A stretch of 57,888 nt of DNA from NCBI GenBank assembly GCA_964565895.1, contig CAZMGT010000017.1, positions 1 to 57,888 of the forward strand. The letters are read 5' to 3'. Origin of the DNA: CAZMGT01 sp964565895. Its GTDB lineage: Bacteria > Armatimonadota > Zipacnadia > UBA1398 > CAZMGT01. The position numbers and the translations under genes are program-made. The notes below the pieces were generated by a model. That model had not been told where the DNA came from. It made no database searches and saw only the letters and a program-made list of their open reading frames with translations. Within the stretch, counting starts at the first letter, position 1; each line of letters opens with the position of its first letter. This document shows, piece by piece, positions 40,846 to 50,093 of the stretch.

Positions 40846-42045
40846 CTAGCGCTCGCCGCGCTCCTTTTTGATGCGCTCGGTGAGGGCGGGGACGATCTCG
40901 AATAGGTCGCCCACGATGCCGAAGTCGGCGACCTCGAAGATCGGGGCGTTGGGGTCTTTGTTAATGGCGACGATAACCTCCGAGGAGCTCATTCCGGCAA
41001 GGTGCTGCACGGCGCCGGAGATGCCGCAGGCGATGTAGAGCTTGGGCTGGACGGTCTTGCCCGTCTGGCCCACCTGGTGATAGGCGGGGATCCAGCCGGC
41101 GTCGACCGCGGCGCGCGAGGCCCCTACCGCCCCGCCCAGAACATTGGCCAGCTCGCGGATGAGGGCGAAGTTCTCCGGCCCGCCCAAGCCCCGGCCGCCG
41201 GAGACGATGATCTCCGCATCGGTAAGGTTAACCGTGCCGTCGCCCTCCTCCTGGATAATCTCCAGGATGCGCGTGGTGGCGCTCTTTTCGTCGAGGTTGA
41301 CCTCGATGCGCTCGATCTCCCCGGAGCGAGAGTTGTCCGGCTGGGGGGCCTTGAACACGCCCGGGCGCACGGTGGCCATCTGCGGCCGGGCCTGAGGGCA
41401 GAGGATCACCGCCATAAGGTTGCCCCCGAACGCGGGGCGCGTTTGGCGGAGGAGCCGGCGCTCGGGATCGATGTCCAGCCCGGTGCAGTCGGCGGTAAGC
41501 CCGGCGCCGATGCGCGCGGCGATGCGCGGGGCAAGGTCGCGCCCCTGAGGCGTGGCGGAGACGAGGATGATCTCCGGCTTGCGCTCGTTAATCAGCCCGC
41601 AGAGCACGCCGGTATACGGCGCGGTGCGATATTGCGAGAGGACGGGGTGCTCGGCGAGGTAAACCTTGTCCGCGCCGCAGGCAAACAGGGGTTGGGCGAG
41701 GTGCGCGACGTTGTCGCCGACGATCACCGCCTCGAGGCGCACGCCCAGCTCGTCGGCGAGCTCGCGGCCTTTGCCGACAAGCTCTAGGGTGTGCTTTTTA
41801 AGCTGCTTGCCGTCGTGCTCGGCGATGACCCAAACGTTGCGCCACTGGGTGGGGTCGATGTCCTCCCTGCGGGCAAGCTCAAGGACGATAGCCTGGAACT
41901 TGCACGCGGGGATGCACGCGCCGCAGAAGTTGCAGCTTTCCGTAAGCACAGCCTTGCCCTGGACCATCTCCACGCCGCCATAGGGGCAGGCTTTCACGCA
42001 AAGCTCGCAGCCCGTGCATTTTTCCTCGATAATGCGAACCGCCAT
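40846..42045 (-). CDS. etfA: Electron transfer flavoprotein alpha subunit with N-terminal ferredoxin domain
   Basis: 399 residues. The first 60 hold two [4Fe-4S] motifs: C10, C13, C16, C20 (CTGCELCVKACP) and C38, C41, C44, C48 (CNFCGACIPACK). Then the ETF-alpha fold: FAD-site segment GGRGLGGPENF, VDAGWIPAYHQVGQTGK and YIACGISGAVQHLAGM. Ferredoxin-fused EtfA occurs in bifurcating complexes such as CarE of caffeyl-CoA reductase in Acetobacterium, with the same gene order ACAD, EtfB, EtfA. Location cytosolic. ATG 42045 is 30 nt after the etfB stop. Confidence 0.93.
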   Translation of the reverse strand: MAVRIIEEKCTGCELCVKACPYGGVEMVQGKAVLTESCNFCGACIPACKFQAIVLELARREDIDPTQWRNVWVIAEHDGKQLKKHTLELVGKGRELADELGVRLEAVIVGDNVAHLAQPLFACGADKVYLAEHPVLSQYRTAPYTGVLCGLINERKPEIILVSATPQGRDLAPRIAARIGAGLTADCTGLDIDPERRLLRQTRPAFGGNLMAVILCPQARPQMATVRPGVFKAPQPDNSRSGEIERIEVNLDEKSATTRILEIIQEEGDGTVNLTDAEIIVSGGRGLGGPENFALIRELANVLGGAVGASRAAVDAGWIPAYHQVGQTGKTVQPKLYIACGISGAVQHLAGMSSSEVIVAINKDPNAPIFEVADFGIVGDLFEIVPALTERIKKERGER

Positions 42046-42075
42046 GTGCCATCCTCCGTGGGGAAGGTGAACATG

Positions 42076-42861
42076 TTAGGCCAAGTCAAGCTGCTTTAGG
42101 CGCTGGAACAGAGCCTCGACGACCTCCTCCGTCTCGCCCTGGAACACCTCGCCCTGGGCCTGGCGCTTGGGCGGGGTAAACACGCGCTCGACAAACGTGG
42201 GCGAGCCGTCGAACCCGCACAGCTCGTCTTCGGCGCCGATGTCTGCCGCGGTCCAGTGAGGGATCTGCGCGCGGCGGGCGCGCAGGACACCCTTCATCGG
42301 CGGGTGGCGCGGCTCGTTAATCTGCTTAACCACGCTGATTACCGCGGGCAGACGCGTTTGGACAACCTCAAAGCAGTCCTCGAGCATGCGCTTGCAGCGC
42401 AGCGTTTTCCCCTCCACCTCGACGTCGATGACGAACGTCACTTGGGGGAGCCCGAGGCGCTCGGCGACGCCCGGGGGGACCTGCGCCGTGTCGCCGTCGA
42501 TCGCCTGCTTGCCGCAGATGATGAGGTCGTAGTCGCCGATTTTGCGGATGGTCTGGGCGAGGGCGTAGGAGGTGGCCAGGGTGTCGCTGCCCCGGAACTT
42601 GGGGTCGGTGAGCAAGATCGCCTCGTCGGCGCCCATGGCGAGGGCCTGGCGCAAGGCGGATTCGGCCTGCGGCGGCCCCATGGTGATTACCGTAACCTTG
42701 CCCCCGTGCTTGTCGCGGAGCTGAAGGGCGGTTTCGATGGCGTTTTCGTCAAACGGGTTGACGATGCTCGCCACGCCCTCGCGGATAAGGGCGTTGGTCT
42801 CCGGGTCGATCTTGACCTCGGTTGTTTCGGGCACTTGCTTGATGCACACGATAATGTTCAC
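42076..42861 (-). CDS. etfB: Electron transfer flavoprotein beta subunit
   Basis: 261 residues. Starts VNIIVCIKQVPETTEVKID, IVNPFDENAIETAL, GAD..ILL, GKQAIDGDTAQVPPGVAERLGL and VVQTRLPAVISVVKQINEPRHPP, the AMP/flavin-binding family pattern. The start is taken as GTG 42861 because typical EtfB begins M-N-I-V-V-C-I-K and AAGGGTGA lies 5 nt upstream; GTG 42870 is a 9-nt-longer alternative. Partner of EtfA above. Confidence 0.94.
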   Translation of the reverse strand: MNIIVCIKQVPETTEVKIDPETNALIREGVASIVNPFDENAIETALQLRDKHGGKVTVITMGPPQAESALRQALAMGADEAILLTDPKFRGSDTLATSYALAQTIRKIGDYDLIICGKQAIDGDTAQVPPGVAERLGLPQVTFVIDVEVEGKTLRCKRMLEDCFEVVQTRLPAVISVVKQINEPRHPPMKGVLRARRAQIPHWTAADIGAEDELCGFDGSPTFVERVFTPPKRQAQGEVFQGETEEVVEALFQRLKQLDLA

Positions 42862-42919
42862 CGGCGTCACCCTTAACGTCGGAATGGGCGAGCACGCGCC
42901 GCATGATCAGAGGCGTGGG

Positions 42920-44059
42920 CTAAGACTTGAGCAACGCGTTGGCGATCACCAGACGCTGAATCTCCGACGTCCCCTCGACGATCTCAAACAGCTTGGCCTC
43001 GCGCATATAGCGCTCCACGGGGAAGTCCTTCGTGTAGCCGTAGCCCCCGTGGATTTGGACGGCCTTGGTGGTCACGCGCATGGCCACCTCGGAGGCGAAC
43101 AGCTTGGCCATTGCCGCCTCCTTCTCAAACGGCCGCCCCTGGTCTTTAAGGTAGGCCGCGCGCAGGCAAAGCAGGCGCGCGGCGTCGACCTCCGTGGCCA
43201 TGTCCGCGAGCATGAACTGGATCGCCTGGAACGCGGCGATGGGCTTGCCGAACTGGTGCCGCTGCTTGGCGTAGGGGATGGCCGCCTCGAGCGCCGCGCG
43301 GGCCACGCCCACGGCGCCGATACCCATCCCGATGCGCCCTAGGGCGAGCGTTTCCATGGCCACGCGAAACCCGCGTTTTTCGCGCCCGAGGAGGTTCTCC
43401 TTGGGCACGCGGCAGTCTTGGAAGATGAGCTCGCGGTTGGGCAGGGAGTGGAAGGCCATCTTCTCCTCGTTTTTGCCCACGGAGAACCCCTCGAAGTGGG
43501 GCTCGACGATAAACGCGGTCATCCCCCGCGGGCCGCGCTCGACATCTACGTTGGCGATGATTACGTAAACCTCGGCCTCGCCCGCGTTGGAGATGAAGAT
43601 TTTCGACCCGTTAAGGATATACTCGTCGCCCTTGAGCTCGGCGCGCGTAGAGACCGCCCCAGCGTCGGAGCCCGCGCCGGGTTCGGTTAGCCCAAACGCC
43701 CCGACCTTCTCCCCGCGCGCCAGGGGGCGGAGGTATTTGTCCTTCTGCTCCTCGGTGCCGAAGCGCCAGATGGGGTATTCGGCGAGAATGTGCGCGCCGT
43801 AGACGGCGCCCGTGGTCGTGCACGCGCGCGAGAGCTCCTCGCCGACGAGGGTCCAGGTGACGAAGTCCGCGCCCAGGCCATCCCACTCCTCGGGGATGGG
43901 GATGCCCATAAGGTCGAGCTCGGCGAGCTTGCGCACGTTGTCCCAGGGGAACTCGCCGCGGGCGTCTACCTCCTGGGCCCGGGGGGCAAGCTCCTCCTCG
44001 CAAAACTCGCGCACAGCTTCGAGGATCGCCTGTTGGTCCTCGTTAAGGTCGAAAACTAT
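42920..44059 (-). CDS. Acyl-CoA dehydrogenase
   Basis: 379 residues if started at the non-canonical ATA 44059. ACAD fold: WRFGTEEQKDKYL, GAFGLTEPGAGSDAG, YILNGSKIFISNAG, FQDCRVPKENLLG, catalytic Glu region VEGTSEIQRLVIANALL, and QIHGGYGYTKDF. Substrate chain length unclear. The canonical N-terminus M-x-F-x-L-x-E-x-Q-Q is encoded as VFDLNEDQQ directly after ATA 44059, which has AGGGAGG 9 nt upstream; an in-frame TAG at 44066-44068 stops further extension, and GTG 44014 would remove the first 15 residues. First gene of the etf operon. Confidence 0.88.
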   Translation of the reverse strand: MVFDLNEDQQAILEAVREFCEEELAPRAQEVDARGEFPWDNVRKLAELDLMGIPIPEEWDGLGADFVTWTLVGEELSRACTTTGAVYGAHILAEYPIWRFGTEEQKDKYLRPLARGEKVGAFGLTEPGAGSDAGAVSTRAELKGDEYILNGSKIFISNAGEAEVYVIIANVDVERGPRGMTAFIVEPHFEGFSVGKNEEKMAFHSLPNRELIFQDCRVPKENLLGREKRGFRVAMETLALGRIGMGIGAVGVARAALEAAIPYAKQRHQFGKPIAAFQAIQFMLADMATEVDAARLLCLRAAYLKDQGRPFEKEAAMAKLFASEVAMRVTTKAVQIHGGYGYTKDFPVERYMREAKLFEIVEGTSEIQRLVIANALLKS

Positions 44060-44093
44060 CGCAATCTACCTCCCTGTCGCCCGATGCGGGGCA

Positions 44094-44118
44094 CCGGTTA
44101 AACCGGCGGGACATTGTA
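44094..44118 (-). promoter_or_regulatory. Candidate -10 and palindrome upstream of the acyl-CoA dehydrogenase operon
   Basis: TACAAT on the minus strand (forward 44113-44118), followed by the palindrome CCGGTT-A-AACCGG (44094-44106) at the expected transcription start. The -35 is not recognisable. The palindrome could be an operator for a TetR- or FadR-like regulator. Confidence 0.4.
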
Positions 44119-44154
44119 ACCCGCGCGGCCCGCGCGCGCCAGGCCCCCGGATTG

Positions 44155-47142
44155 CTACGGGGCGGGGGCCGGAGTGGGCCGGGGCAGGCCCTCGCCCAGC
44201 GGCACTTCGCCGCCCGGCGTCGCCCCCTCGCCCGCCGGCTGCAGCGCCGCCGCGGCGCGGTCGATCGCCTGCTTCAGCCACCACGCCTGGCGCAGCAGTT
44301 GCCGGTGCATCTGTTGATACCATTGTGGCTTGGTATACTGCAAGGTAATTGTGTAGTCGCTTTGGATAGTTTTCAAGATCGTCTCCTGCAGCTTCTCCGC
44401 GGCCTGGACTTGCTTGCCCACCTCGGGGTCGGCGGCATAGCGCCGGCCCTGCGCGATAAGCTCCCGCAGGGTGGCCAGATAGCGCACGTCGTCGCGCCCC
44501 TCACGCGCGGCCTCCCACTGCACCGTGGCAATAGGCCCCGCGGCGCTGGGGTAGGTAACCATGCTATGGCGCAGCTCGCCCTCGCCCGAGGCGTCGTCGA
44601 ATGGGTCGTCGCTGTAGGCGTGTTGGTAGACATAGGGAAAGACGCCGTCGAGCTTGCTCTTGACGAGGTAAAAGCCGCAGAACAGGCGGTTGATCAGCGG
44701 GTCCTCCTGCATGCACTGCCAGTAGTAGAACTCCGGCCGGGGGTCGGGCTGGGCCTCGCCCTTGACCAGGGCCAAGACGTAGTCGCGAAACGCGGGCGTG
44801 CCGATGTTATAGTTGATTACGTCGAGCTTATCGCCGAGGAACTCGAGCACCTCGCGGTCGAGCGCCGTTACCGTTTTCCCCCCGCCGGCGTGCACGGCGT
44901 CGGCCATTACCCGCGCCTGCTCGATCTCCCGCGCCGTGCGCGGCTCGTCGAGGATATAAAACCAAACCTCCGGATACTGCCCGCCGGAGAATACCCGCCG
45001 CACGTCGCGCACGAACACGGTAAGCTGCGACTGCTCGATGGCGTGGACGGTGACCGGGACAGGGCCGCGCAAGCCGAGCTCGGTGCGGATGCTTAGGGCG
45101 CGGCCGAGGTCCTCCGGCGCGTCGTAGACCATCGCCTGGTCGAACCCGTGGCGGCGGATGTCGGCGAGGTCAAGCCGATAGTACTGCTCGCCGATGGCGT
45201 CGCGGCCGCTGCCCGAGAGGGTTTGGCGGTAGTAGATGAGGTAGCGCTGCTTGGGCTGGCTGAGCTTTAGCCCAAATACCTTGCAGGCAAGCTTAACCTC
45301 GCGCGGAGCAAGGCCATCGGCGCGCAGGGTAAGTTTCCCGATATAAAGCCCGTGCGGCGTGCCCTCGGGAATGTAGATCGTCACCCAAAACTGCTTCGAG
45401 CGACCCGCGGGCACGTCCGTCACCGGATCGCCGGAAAGGCGCACTTGGGGGCGCAGGCCGGCGATGTTCGTCCGGTCGTCCTTAACCAAAAGCTCGGGCA
45501 CGAAAACCTTGTGCTCCAAGTCCTTGCGGATGCCCCGCCCCGCCTGAATCCAGCATTTAACCACGCGCACATCTACATTCGCCGCGGGGATCGCTCCCGC
45601 TTCCCCGACCAAGTCGCTCGCCGTTACGGTAAGGTTCTTTACGTCTTTGTTCGCGGTGACCAGAAAGCTCACCGGCTCGTACTCCCCGGGGCAGGCCTCG
45701 CAGTAAACCCCGTCTTTGACGTCCTCGTATTCGGGGATGGTGAGATAGGTCGCCGAGGCCATGGGCTCGCGCCGGCTGACGATATACGCGGGCAGGCGCC
45801 CGGCCTCGACGTCGGCAACCGTCCGGCCTTTGATAAAGCAGGCCAAAAGCTGCAGCGAGGCGAGCTCGTCGGCCACCCCTTGCAGCTTGCGCGAAAGCTC
45901 CGTCCAGCGTTTAACCGAACCCCATTGCTTGCTCGCCACGCTCGCCTCGACTTCGTCGAGCGCCGCGCGCTGCTTGGCGATCGTCTGCAGCATAACCTCT
46001 TTGTGCGCGGTGTCCGCGGCCTCCGCCGCGGCGGCAAACGTGCTCAGCCGGGCGCGCAGCTCGGTCACGCGCGGGAGAAGCCACGTGTCCTGCAGCGGGA
46101 TAAGCGGGCTTTGAAAAACCACCTCGCCCGTGGTTACGTCGCGCACGCCGATTTGTATTTTCGCGCCGTCGGGCCGCGGGACATGATAGGGGATCTCCCG
46201 GCGCACCTCGCGCAGGGCGCCGATTTGCACGACGTGCGACTCGCCGGGAAGGGTGTAGATCCACGAGTCGAACCCGCGGACGACGCGCACGGCGGGGATA
46301 ACCTTGCGCGCCTCGGTGCAGCGCAAGCCCAGGCGCACGCTGCCCCCGCCGCGCAGCTCGCCGAACGCGTCGCCCAGGTCCCAAATGTCGACAAGCAGCG
46401 GTGCGCCGGAGAACGCCATTTCGGCAAAGCGCGCAGGGTCGTGGAACGTCCCGCGCGTGCCCGCGTAGCTTGAGGCGCGGCCGTCTTTGGCGCGCACGCG
46501 GCAGAAGTTAACCCGCCACAACGTGGCTGGGCCGGGGGCCCCGCCGATGGAGCGGAAGGGGATGGCGAGCTCTGCGTTCCAGCCCATGGAGCTCAGCGTG
46601 CAGCCCACCTGCAGCCCGGCGCAGTCCCAGCTCTCCGGCCCCAGGCGGCCGATCTCGTCGGCCACCGTCCCCGCGGGGTTGACGATGATGTGGTAGTAGC
46701 TTTTTCCGTCGCGCTTGGTGTCTAGGTAAACCTCGACGACGTCGTCGCGAAAGATCTCCTGCGAGTCGCGCTGCTTGGCTTGGGCGCGAATGTTCTCCGG
46801 CTCGTCTTCGCGGCACTGAAAGGCGATGTATAGGTTCTCCGCGTCGTAGGTTACGGAGACGCGCGTGTCTAGGCGCGCGCGCTCGCGCCCGTTGATGTCG
46901 ATAAACGGCCCGAGGTGCAACACGCGCTTCCACACGCGCTCGGCCACGGCGCCGTCGATCTTCGGTGCCACGCCGGTGCGCGGGGCGACGACAAAGGCCA
47001 CGTCGAGCGAGGGCTTGGGGCGCTCAACAACGACCGCCTCGGAGCTCGGGGCGGGCTCCTGCGCCTGCCCCACGGCGACGATTAACAGGACCACGCCCAG
47101 GGCGATAATCGCCGCTACGCGCCTGCTCGGCAGTCTGTGCAT
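44155..47142 (-). CDS. Exported CBM9-like/DUF4091 protein
   Basis: 995 residues from ATG 47142 (GAGGTG 6 nt upstream; GTG 47151 is an in-frame alternative). Signal peptide about 1-28. A CBM9-like domain about 35-235 (IDGAVAERVWKRV, TYDAENLYIAFQCRED, DDVVEVYLDTKRDG). A helical segment about 340-420. C-terminal TIM-barrel-like DUF4091 region about 650-940: YPEVWFYILDEPR and VQWEAAREGRDDVRYLATL, the family's signature end. DUF4091 proteins are secreted and often linked to glycan breakdown. It is divergent from hldE. Confidence 0.82.
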   Translation of the reverse strand: MHRLPSRRVAAIIALGVVLLIVAVGQAQEPAPSSEAVVVERPKPSLDVAFVVAPRTGVAPKIDGAVAERVWKRVLHLGPFIDINGRERARLDTRVSVTYDAENLYIAFQCREDEPENIRAQAKQRDSQEIFRDDVVEVYLDTKRDGKSYYHIIVNPAGTVADEIGRLGPESWDCAGLQVGCTLSSMGWNAELAIPFRSIGGAPGPATLWRVNFCRVRAKDGRASSYAGTRGTFHDPARFAEMAFSGAPLLVDIWDLGDAFGELRGGGSVRLGLRCTEARKVIPAVRVVRGFDSWIYTLPGESHVVQIGALREVRREIPYHVPRPDGAKIQIGVRDVTTGEVVFQSPLIPLQDTWLLPRVTELRARLSTFAAAAEAADTAHKEVMLQTIAKQRAALDEVEASVASKQWGSVKRWTELSRKLQGVADELASLQLLACFIKGRTVADVEAGRLPAYIVSRREPMASATYLTIPEYEDVKDGVYCEACPGEYEPVSFLVTANKDVKNLTVTASDLVGEAGAIPAANVDVRVVKCWIQAGRGIRKDLEHKVFVPELLVKDDRTNIAGLRPQVRLSGDPVTDVPAGRSKQFWVTIYIPEGTPHGLYIGKLTLRADGLAPREVKLACKVFGLKLSQPKQRYLIYYRQTLSGSGRDAIGEQYYRLDLADIRRHGFDQAMVYDAPEDLGRALSIRTELGLRGPVPVTVHAIEQSQLTVFVRDVRRVFSGGQYPEVWFYILDEPRTAREIEQARVMADAVHAGGGKTVTALDREVLEFLGDKLDVINYNIGTPAFRDYVLALVKGEAQPDPRPEFYYWQCMQEDPLINRLFCGFYLVKSKLDGVFPYVYQHAYSDDPFDDASGEGELRHSMVTYPSAAGPIATVQWEAAREGRDDVRYLATLRELIAQGRRYAADPEVGKQVQAAEKLQETILKTIQSDYTITLQYTKPQWYQQMHRQLLRQAWWLKQAIDRAAAALQPAGEGATPGGEVPLGEGLPRPTPAPAP

Positions 47143-47433
47143 AGCGTTCACCTCGCGTACAACGCCATAGGGGCTCCCGCGCCGGGCGGCTCGTCCCCAC
47201 GCGAATTGTCAGCAGCTTGTTCTGCGTGGCAAAGCTATTCCCCTTTGCTCCGGCCAATTTCCAACCGCCTCCTGCCCCCGGCGCACACGTCTCCGGCGCG
47301 GCGCTTTGTCGGAGAGCTTGCGCTGCTCGTGCGGCAAGAGGCCTGTTCGGCGCCCTGCGCCACCCGCGCGCGAGCGGCCGCTGCCCAGCGCTTAGCCACG
47401 CGCGCGGCCCCGCGTAGACAAACGGCGCGGCGG

Positions 47434-48999
47434 ATGGTTACAATTCGGCAGACCACGCCGGAGGAGGAGTGCGCCCTGCCCGAGGTCGAGCTGCACCGCA
47501 GGCTGCTCTCGCTGCTTGAGCAGATGCACGGCCGGCGCGTCGTCGTTGTCGGCGATGTTCTCGCCGACGAATATATCTACGGCCAGACGACGCGCATTTC
47601 GCGCGAGGCCCCCGTGCTCGTGCTCGACAGGCAGGAGAGCCGGGTCACCCCGGGGTGCGGGGGGAACGCCGTGCAGAACCTCGTTGCCCTCGGGGCACAG
47701 GTGGCCTGTGTGTGCGCGCTGGGCGACGACGAGCTGGGGCACAGGCTCCTCGGCTGGTTCTCCGAGCACGGCGTTGACATTGCCGATGTCCTCCTTCTCC
47801 CCGGTGTGTCCACCCCCGCGGCGACGAGGATCCTCGCGGGCAGCCAGGCGACGACCAAGCAGCAGGTAATTCGCATCGACCGCGGGCGAAGAACGAACTA
47901 CGGCGAGCCAGTGGCGCGCGAGATCTGCGCCCGCCTGCGCCGGCGGGTCGACGAGGCGGACGCGGTGATCGTTTCCGACTATGGCATTGGGGTGATCTCG
48001 CCCGAGGTCCGCGCGGAGGTCAACCGCCTCGCCGAACAACGGCGCGCGGTGTTTGGCATTGACTCGCGGTTTAACGTTAACGACTACCGCAAAGCGACGC
48101 TCATTACCCCGAACCTCGAGGAGGCGCAGCTTGCCGTGGGCTTTGCCTTGGAGACGGAGGCCGATGTGCGCGAGGCGGGGCGCAAGCTGCTGCGCGAGGG
48201 CGAGCACGAGTGCGTGCTGATTACCCGGGGGCGCGAGGGGATGGCCCTGTTTTTGCCCGAGGCCGAGCATTTCATCGGCATTTACGGCAGCGACGAGGTG
48301 GCCGACGTTACCGGCGCGGGGGATACGGTAATCGCCGCGTCGGTGCTCGCCCTGGCCGCCGGGGCGACGCCCTATGAGGCGGCGCGGCTGGCGAACTATG
48401 CCGCGGGGCTGGTGGTCATGAAGGTGGGCACGGCGACGGTGAGCACCGACGAGCTGGCCGTGGCCATTGCCGCAGAGGGCGGGCGGCCGGCGAAGGTGCG
48501 CACGCTCGAGGAGGTGGCGCGCATCGCCGAGCGCCTGCGCCAGGCGGGAAAAACGATCGTTTTAGCCAACGGCATTTTCGACCTGCTGCACGTGGGCCAC
48601 GTGCGCTACCTTTGCGCGGCGGCAAAGCTCGGCGACGTGCTCATGGTTGCCGTAAACGACGACGAGTCGGTGCGTCGGCTAAAGGGCGAGGGGCGGCCGA
48701 TTACGCCGATCGACGAGCGGATGGAGATCCTCGCCTCGCTAGACTGCGTAGACTACGTTTTCGCGTTTTCCGGGGACACGGCGGATCACGTAATCGAGGC
48801 CATTTGCCCGCATTATCACGCCAAGGGCACGGACTATACGCCGGAGACGGTGCCCGAGCGGGAGACGGTGAAGCGCGTGGGGGGCAAGTGCGTAATAGTG
48901 GGCGACGACAAGAACCACGCCACGCGAGAGATCATCGAGCGCCTGCGCGAAGGGGCAAGCGAGGTTGGGCGGCCTTCGGGTGCTGATCGTCAAGCTTAG
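47434..48999 (+). CDS. hldE: Bifunctional heptose 7-phosphate kinase / heptose 1-phosphate adenylyltransferase
   Basis: 521 residues. N-terminal ribokinase-type kinase: VVVVGDVLADEYIYGQTTRISREAPVLV, GGNAVQNLVALGAQV, TPNLEEAQL, GAGDTVIAASVLALAAG. C-terminal nucleotidyltransferase: VLANGIFDLLHVGHVRYL (HxGH), KGEGRPITPIDERMEIL, KGTDYTPE, HATREIIERL. It makes ADP-heptose for the LPS core. ATG 47434 lacks a strong Shine-Dalgarno; no better start is seen. It overlaps the next gene by 35 nt. Confidence 0.95.
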   Translation: MVTIRQTTPEEECALPEVELHRRLLSLLEQMHGRRVVVVGDVLADEYIYGQTTRISREAPVLVLDRQESRVTPGCGGNAVQNLVALGAQVACVCALGDDELGHRLLGWFSEHGVDIADVLLLPGVSTPAATRILAGSQATTKQQVIRIDRGRRTNYGEPVAREICARLRRRVDEADAVIVSDYGIGVISPEVRAEVNRLAEQRRAVFGIDSRFNVNDYRKATLITPNLEEAQLAVGFALETEADVREAGRKLLREGEHECVLITRGREGMALFLPEAEHFIGIYGSDEVADVTGAGDTVIAASVLALAAGATPYEAARLANYAAGLVVMKVGTATVSTDELAVAIAAEGGRPAKVRTLEEVARIAERLRQAGKTIVLANGIFDLLHVGHVRYLCAAAKLGDVLMVAVNDDESVRRLKGEGRPITPIDERMEILASLDCVDYVFAFSGDTADHVIEAICPHYHAKGTDYTPETVPERETVKRVGGKCVIVGDDKNHATREIIERLREGASEVGRPSGADRQA

Positions 49000-50026
49000 C
49001 TCGCTGGGGGATATCCTCCACGCCCTGCCGCTCGCGCGCGGGACAAAGGCCGCGCAGCCGGATTGCTTCCTCGGCTGGGCCGTTGACGTGCGCTTTGCCT
49101 CGCTGCTCGAGCACAACCCGTATATCGACGTCGTGCACCGCATTCCCGTGCGCCAGTGGAACCGCGGGTTTCCCACGCTGGGCAAGGTGCGCCAGATGCG
49201 CGCCGTGCGGCGCGAGCTGCGCGCGCAGCGCTACGACATCGCCATTGACGCGCACGGGATGATCAAAAGCGGGTTTGTTTTGCGCCTAAGCGGGGCCCCG
49301 CGGCGGGTGGCCTGGGCGCGGCGGCCGGGTCGCTCGCGCGACTGGCCGCTGTGGCTGTTCGCCAACGAGCGCGTCCCGGTAGACAGCCGCGGGCACGCTG
49401 TAGAGACCGCCTATCGCCTGGTGGAGGAGGTCCTCGGCGCGCCGCGCGAGCTGTGCCGGCTTTATCTTCCGCTAGCCGACGAGGAGCGGGCGTGGGCGCG
49501 CGAGTGGTATTCCCAGGCGGGGGTGAGCCCGCACGAGCGCCTGGTGGGTGTTTGTCCTGGAGCGGCGTGGAACTCCAAGCGCTGGCCGGCGGAGCGCTAT
49601 GGGGCAGTTGCCGCGGAGCTTGCGCGGCGGCTGGGCACGCGCACGGTCGTCTGCTGGGGGCCGGGGGAGGAGGAGCTGCGCGACAGGGCGCTTTGCGCAG
49701 CGGGCGAGGGGGCGTTGGCCATCCCGCGGACGACGATGCGCGAGATGGCCGCGCTCATGGAGCCCCTGCGCATGTTCCTCGCCGGCGACACGGGCTCGCT
49801 GCACATCGCCTGCGCCCTGGGCGTGCCCGTGGTCGGTGTGTTCGGGCCTACCGATCCGCAGACGCAAGGCCCCTATGGCGTGCCCCACCGCGTGGTCTCG
49901 CCGCTTGGGGACGATGACCGGCCGCGGCGGTTTCGGCACCACGACTCCTCGCTTATCGAGCGCGTGGGCGTGGAGGACGTGCTCGACGCCGCGCTGGACC
50001 TGGCCGCCGAAGTGGGGCTGAGCTGA
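48965..50026 (+). CDS. waaC: Glycosyltransferase family 9, heptosyltransferase I-like
   Basis: 353 residues. VLIVKLSSLGDILHALPLARG, PYIDVVHRIP, DIAIDAHGMIKSGF, VGVCPGAAWNSKRWP, MAALMEPLRMFLAGDTGSLHIACALGVPVVGVFGPTDPQTQGPYG (motifs cited within about 200-320). GT9 enzymes add heptose to Kdo2-lipid A at the inner face of the inner membrane. The start is TTG 48965 (AAGGGG 9 nt upstream), overlapping hldE; GTG 48980 is an alternative. Translational coupling is likely. Confidence 0.88.
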   Translation: MGGLRVLIVKLSSLGDILHALPLARGTKAAQPDCFLGWAVDVRFASLLEHNPYIDVVHRIPVRQWNRGFPTLGKVRQMRAVRRELRAQRYDIAIDAHGMIKSGFVLRLSGAPRRVAWARRPGRSRDWPLWLFANERVPVDSRGHAVETAYRLVEEVLGAPRELCRLYLPLADEERAWAREWYSQAGVSPHERLVGVCPGAAWNSKRWPAERYGAVAAELARRLGTRTVVCWGPGEEELRDRALCAAGEGALAIPRTTMREMAALMEPLRMFLAGDTGSLHIACALGVPVVGVFGPTDPQTQGPYGVPHRVVSPLGDDDRPRRFRHHDSSLIERVGVEDVLDAALDLAAEVGLS

Positions 50027-50038
50027 CGACGTTTTACA

Positions 50039-50060
50039 GCAGGCCGCCGCGGCCCCCTGC
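50039..50060. terminator. Possible bidirectional hairpin between waaC and the methyltransferase gene
   Basis: GCAGG...CCTGC stem with inner CCG/CGG pairing, 50039-50060, between convergent genes. No T tract; weak candidate. Confidence 0.3.
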
Positions 50061-50093
50061 GAGCGCTGCTCGTCTTGCGCGCAGCTTTCCCCG

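Noticed and set aside
47152..47433. Divergent promoter region between the DUF4091 gene and hldE
   Set aside because: TTGTCA-like boxes are present but no convincing -10 at proper spacing on either strand.
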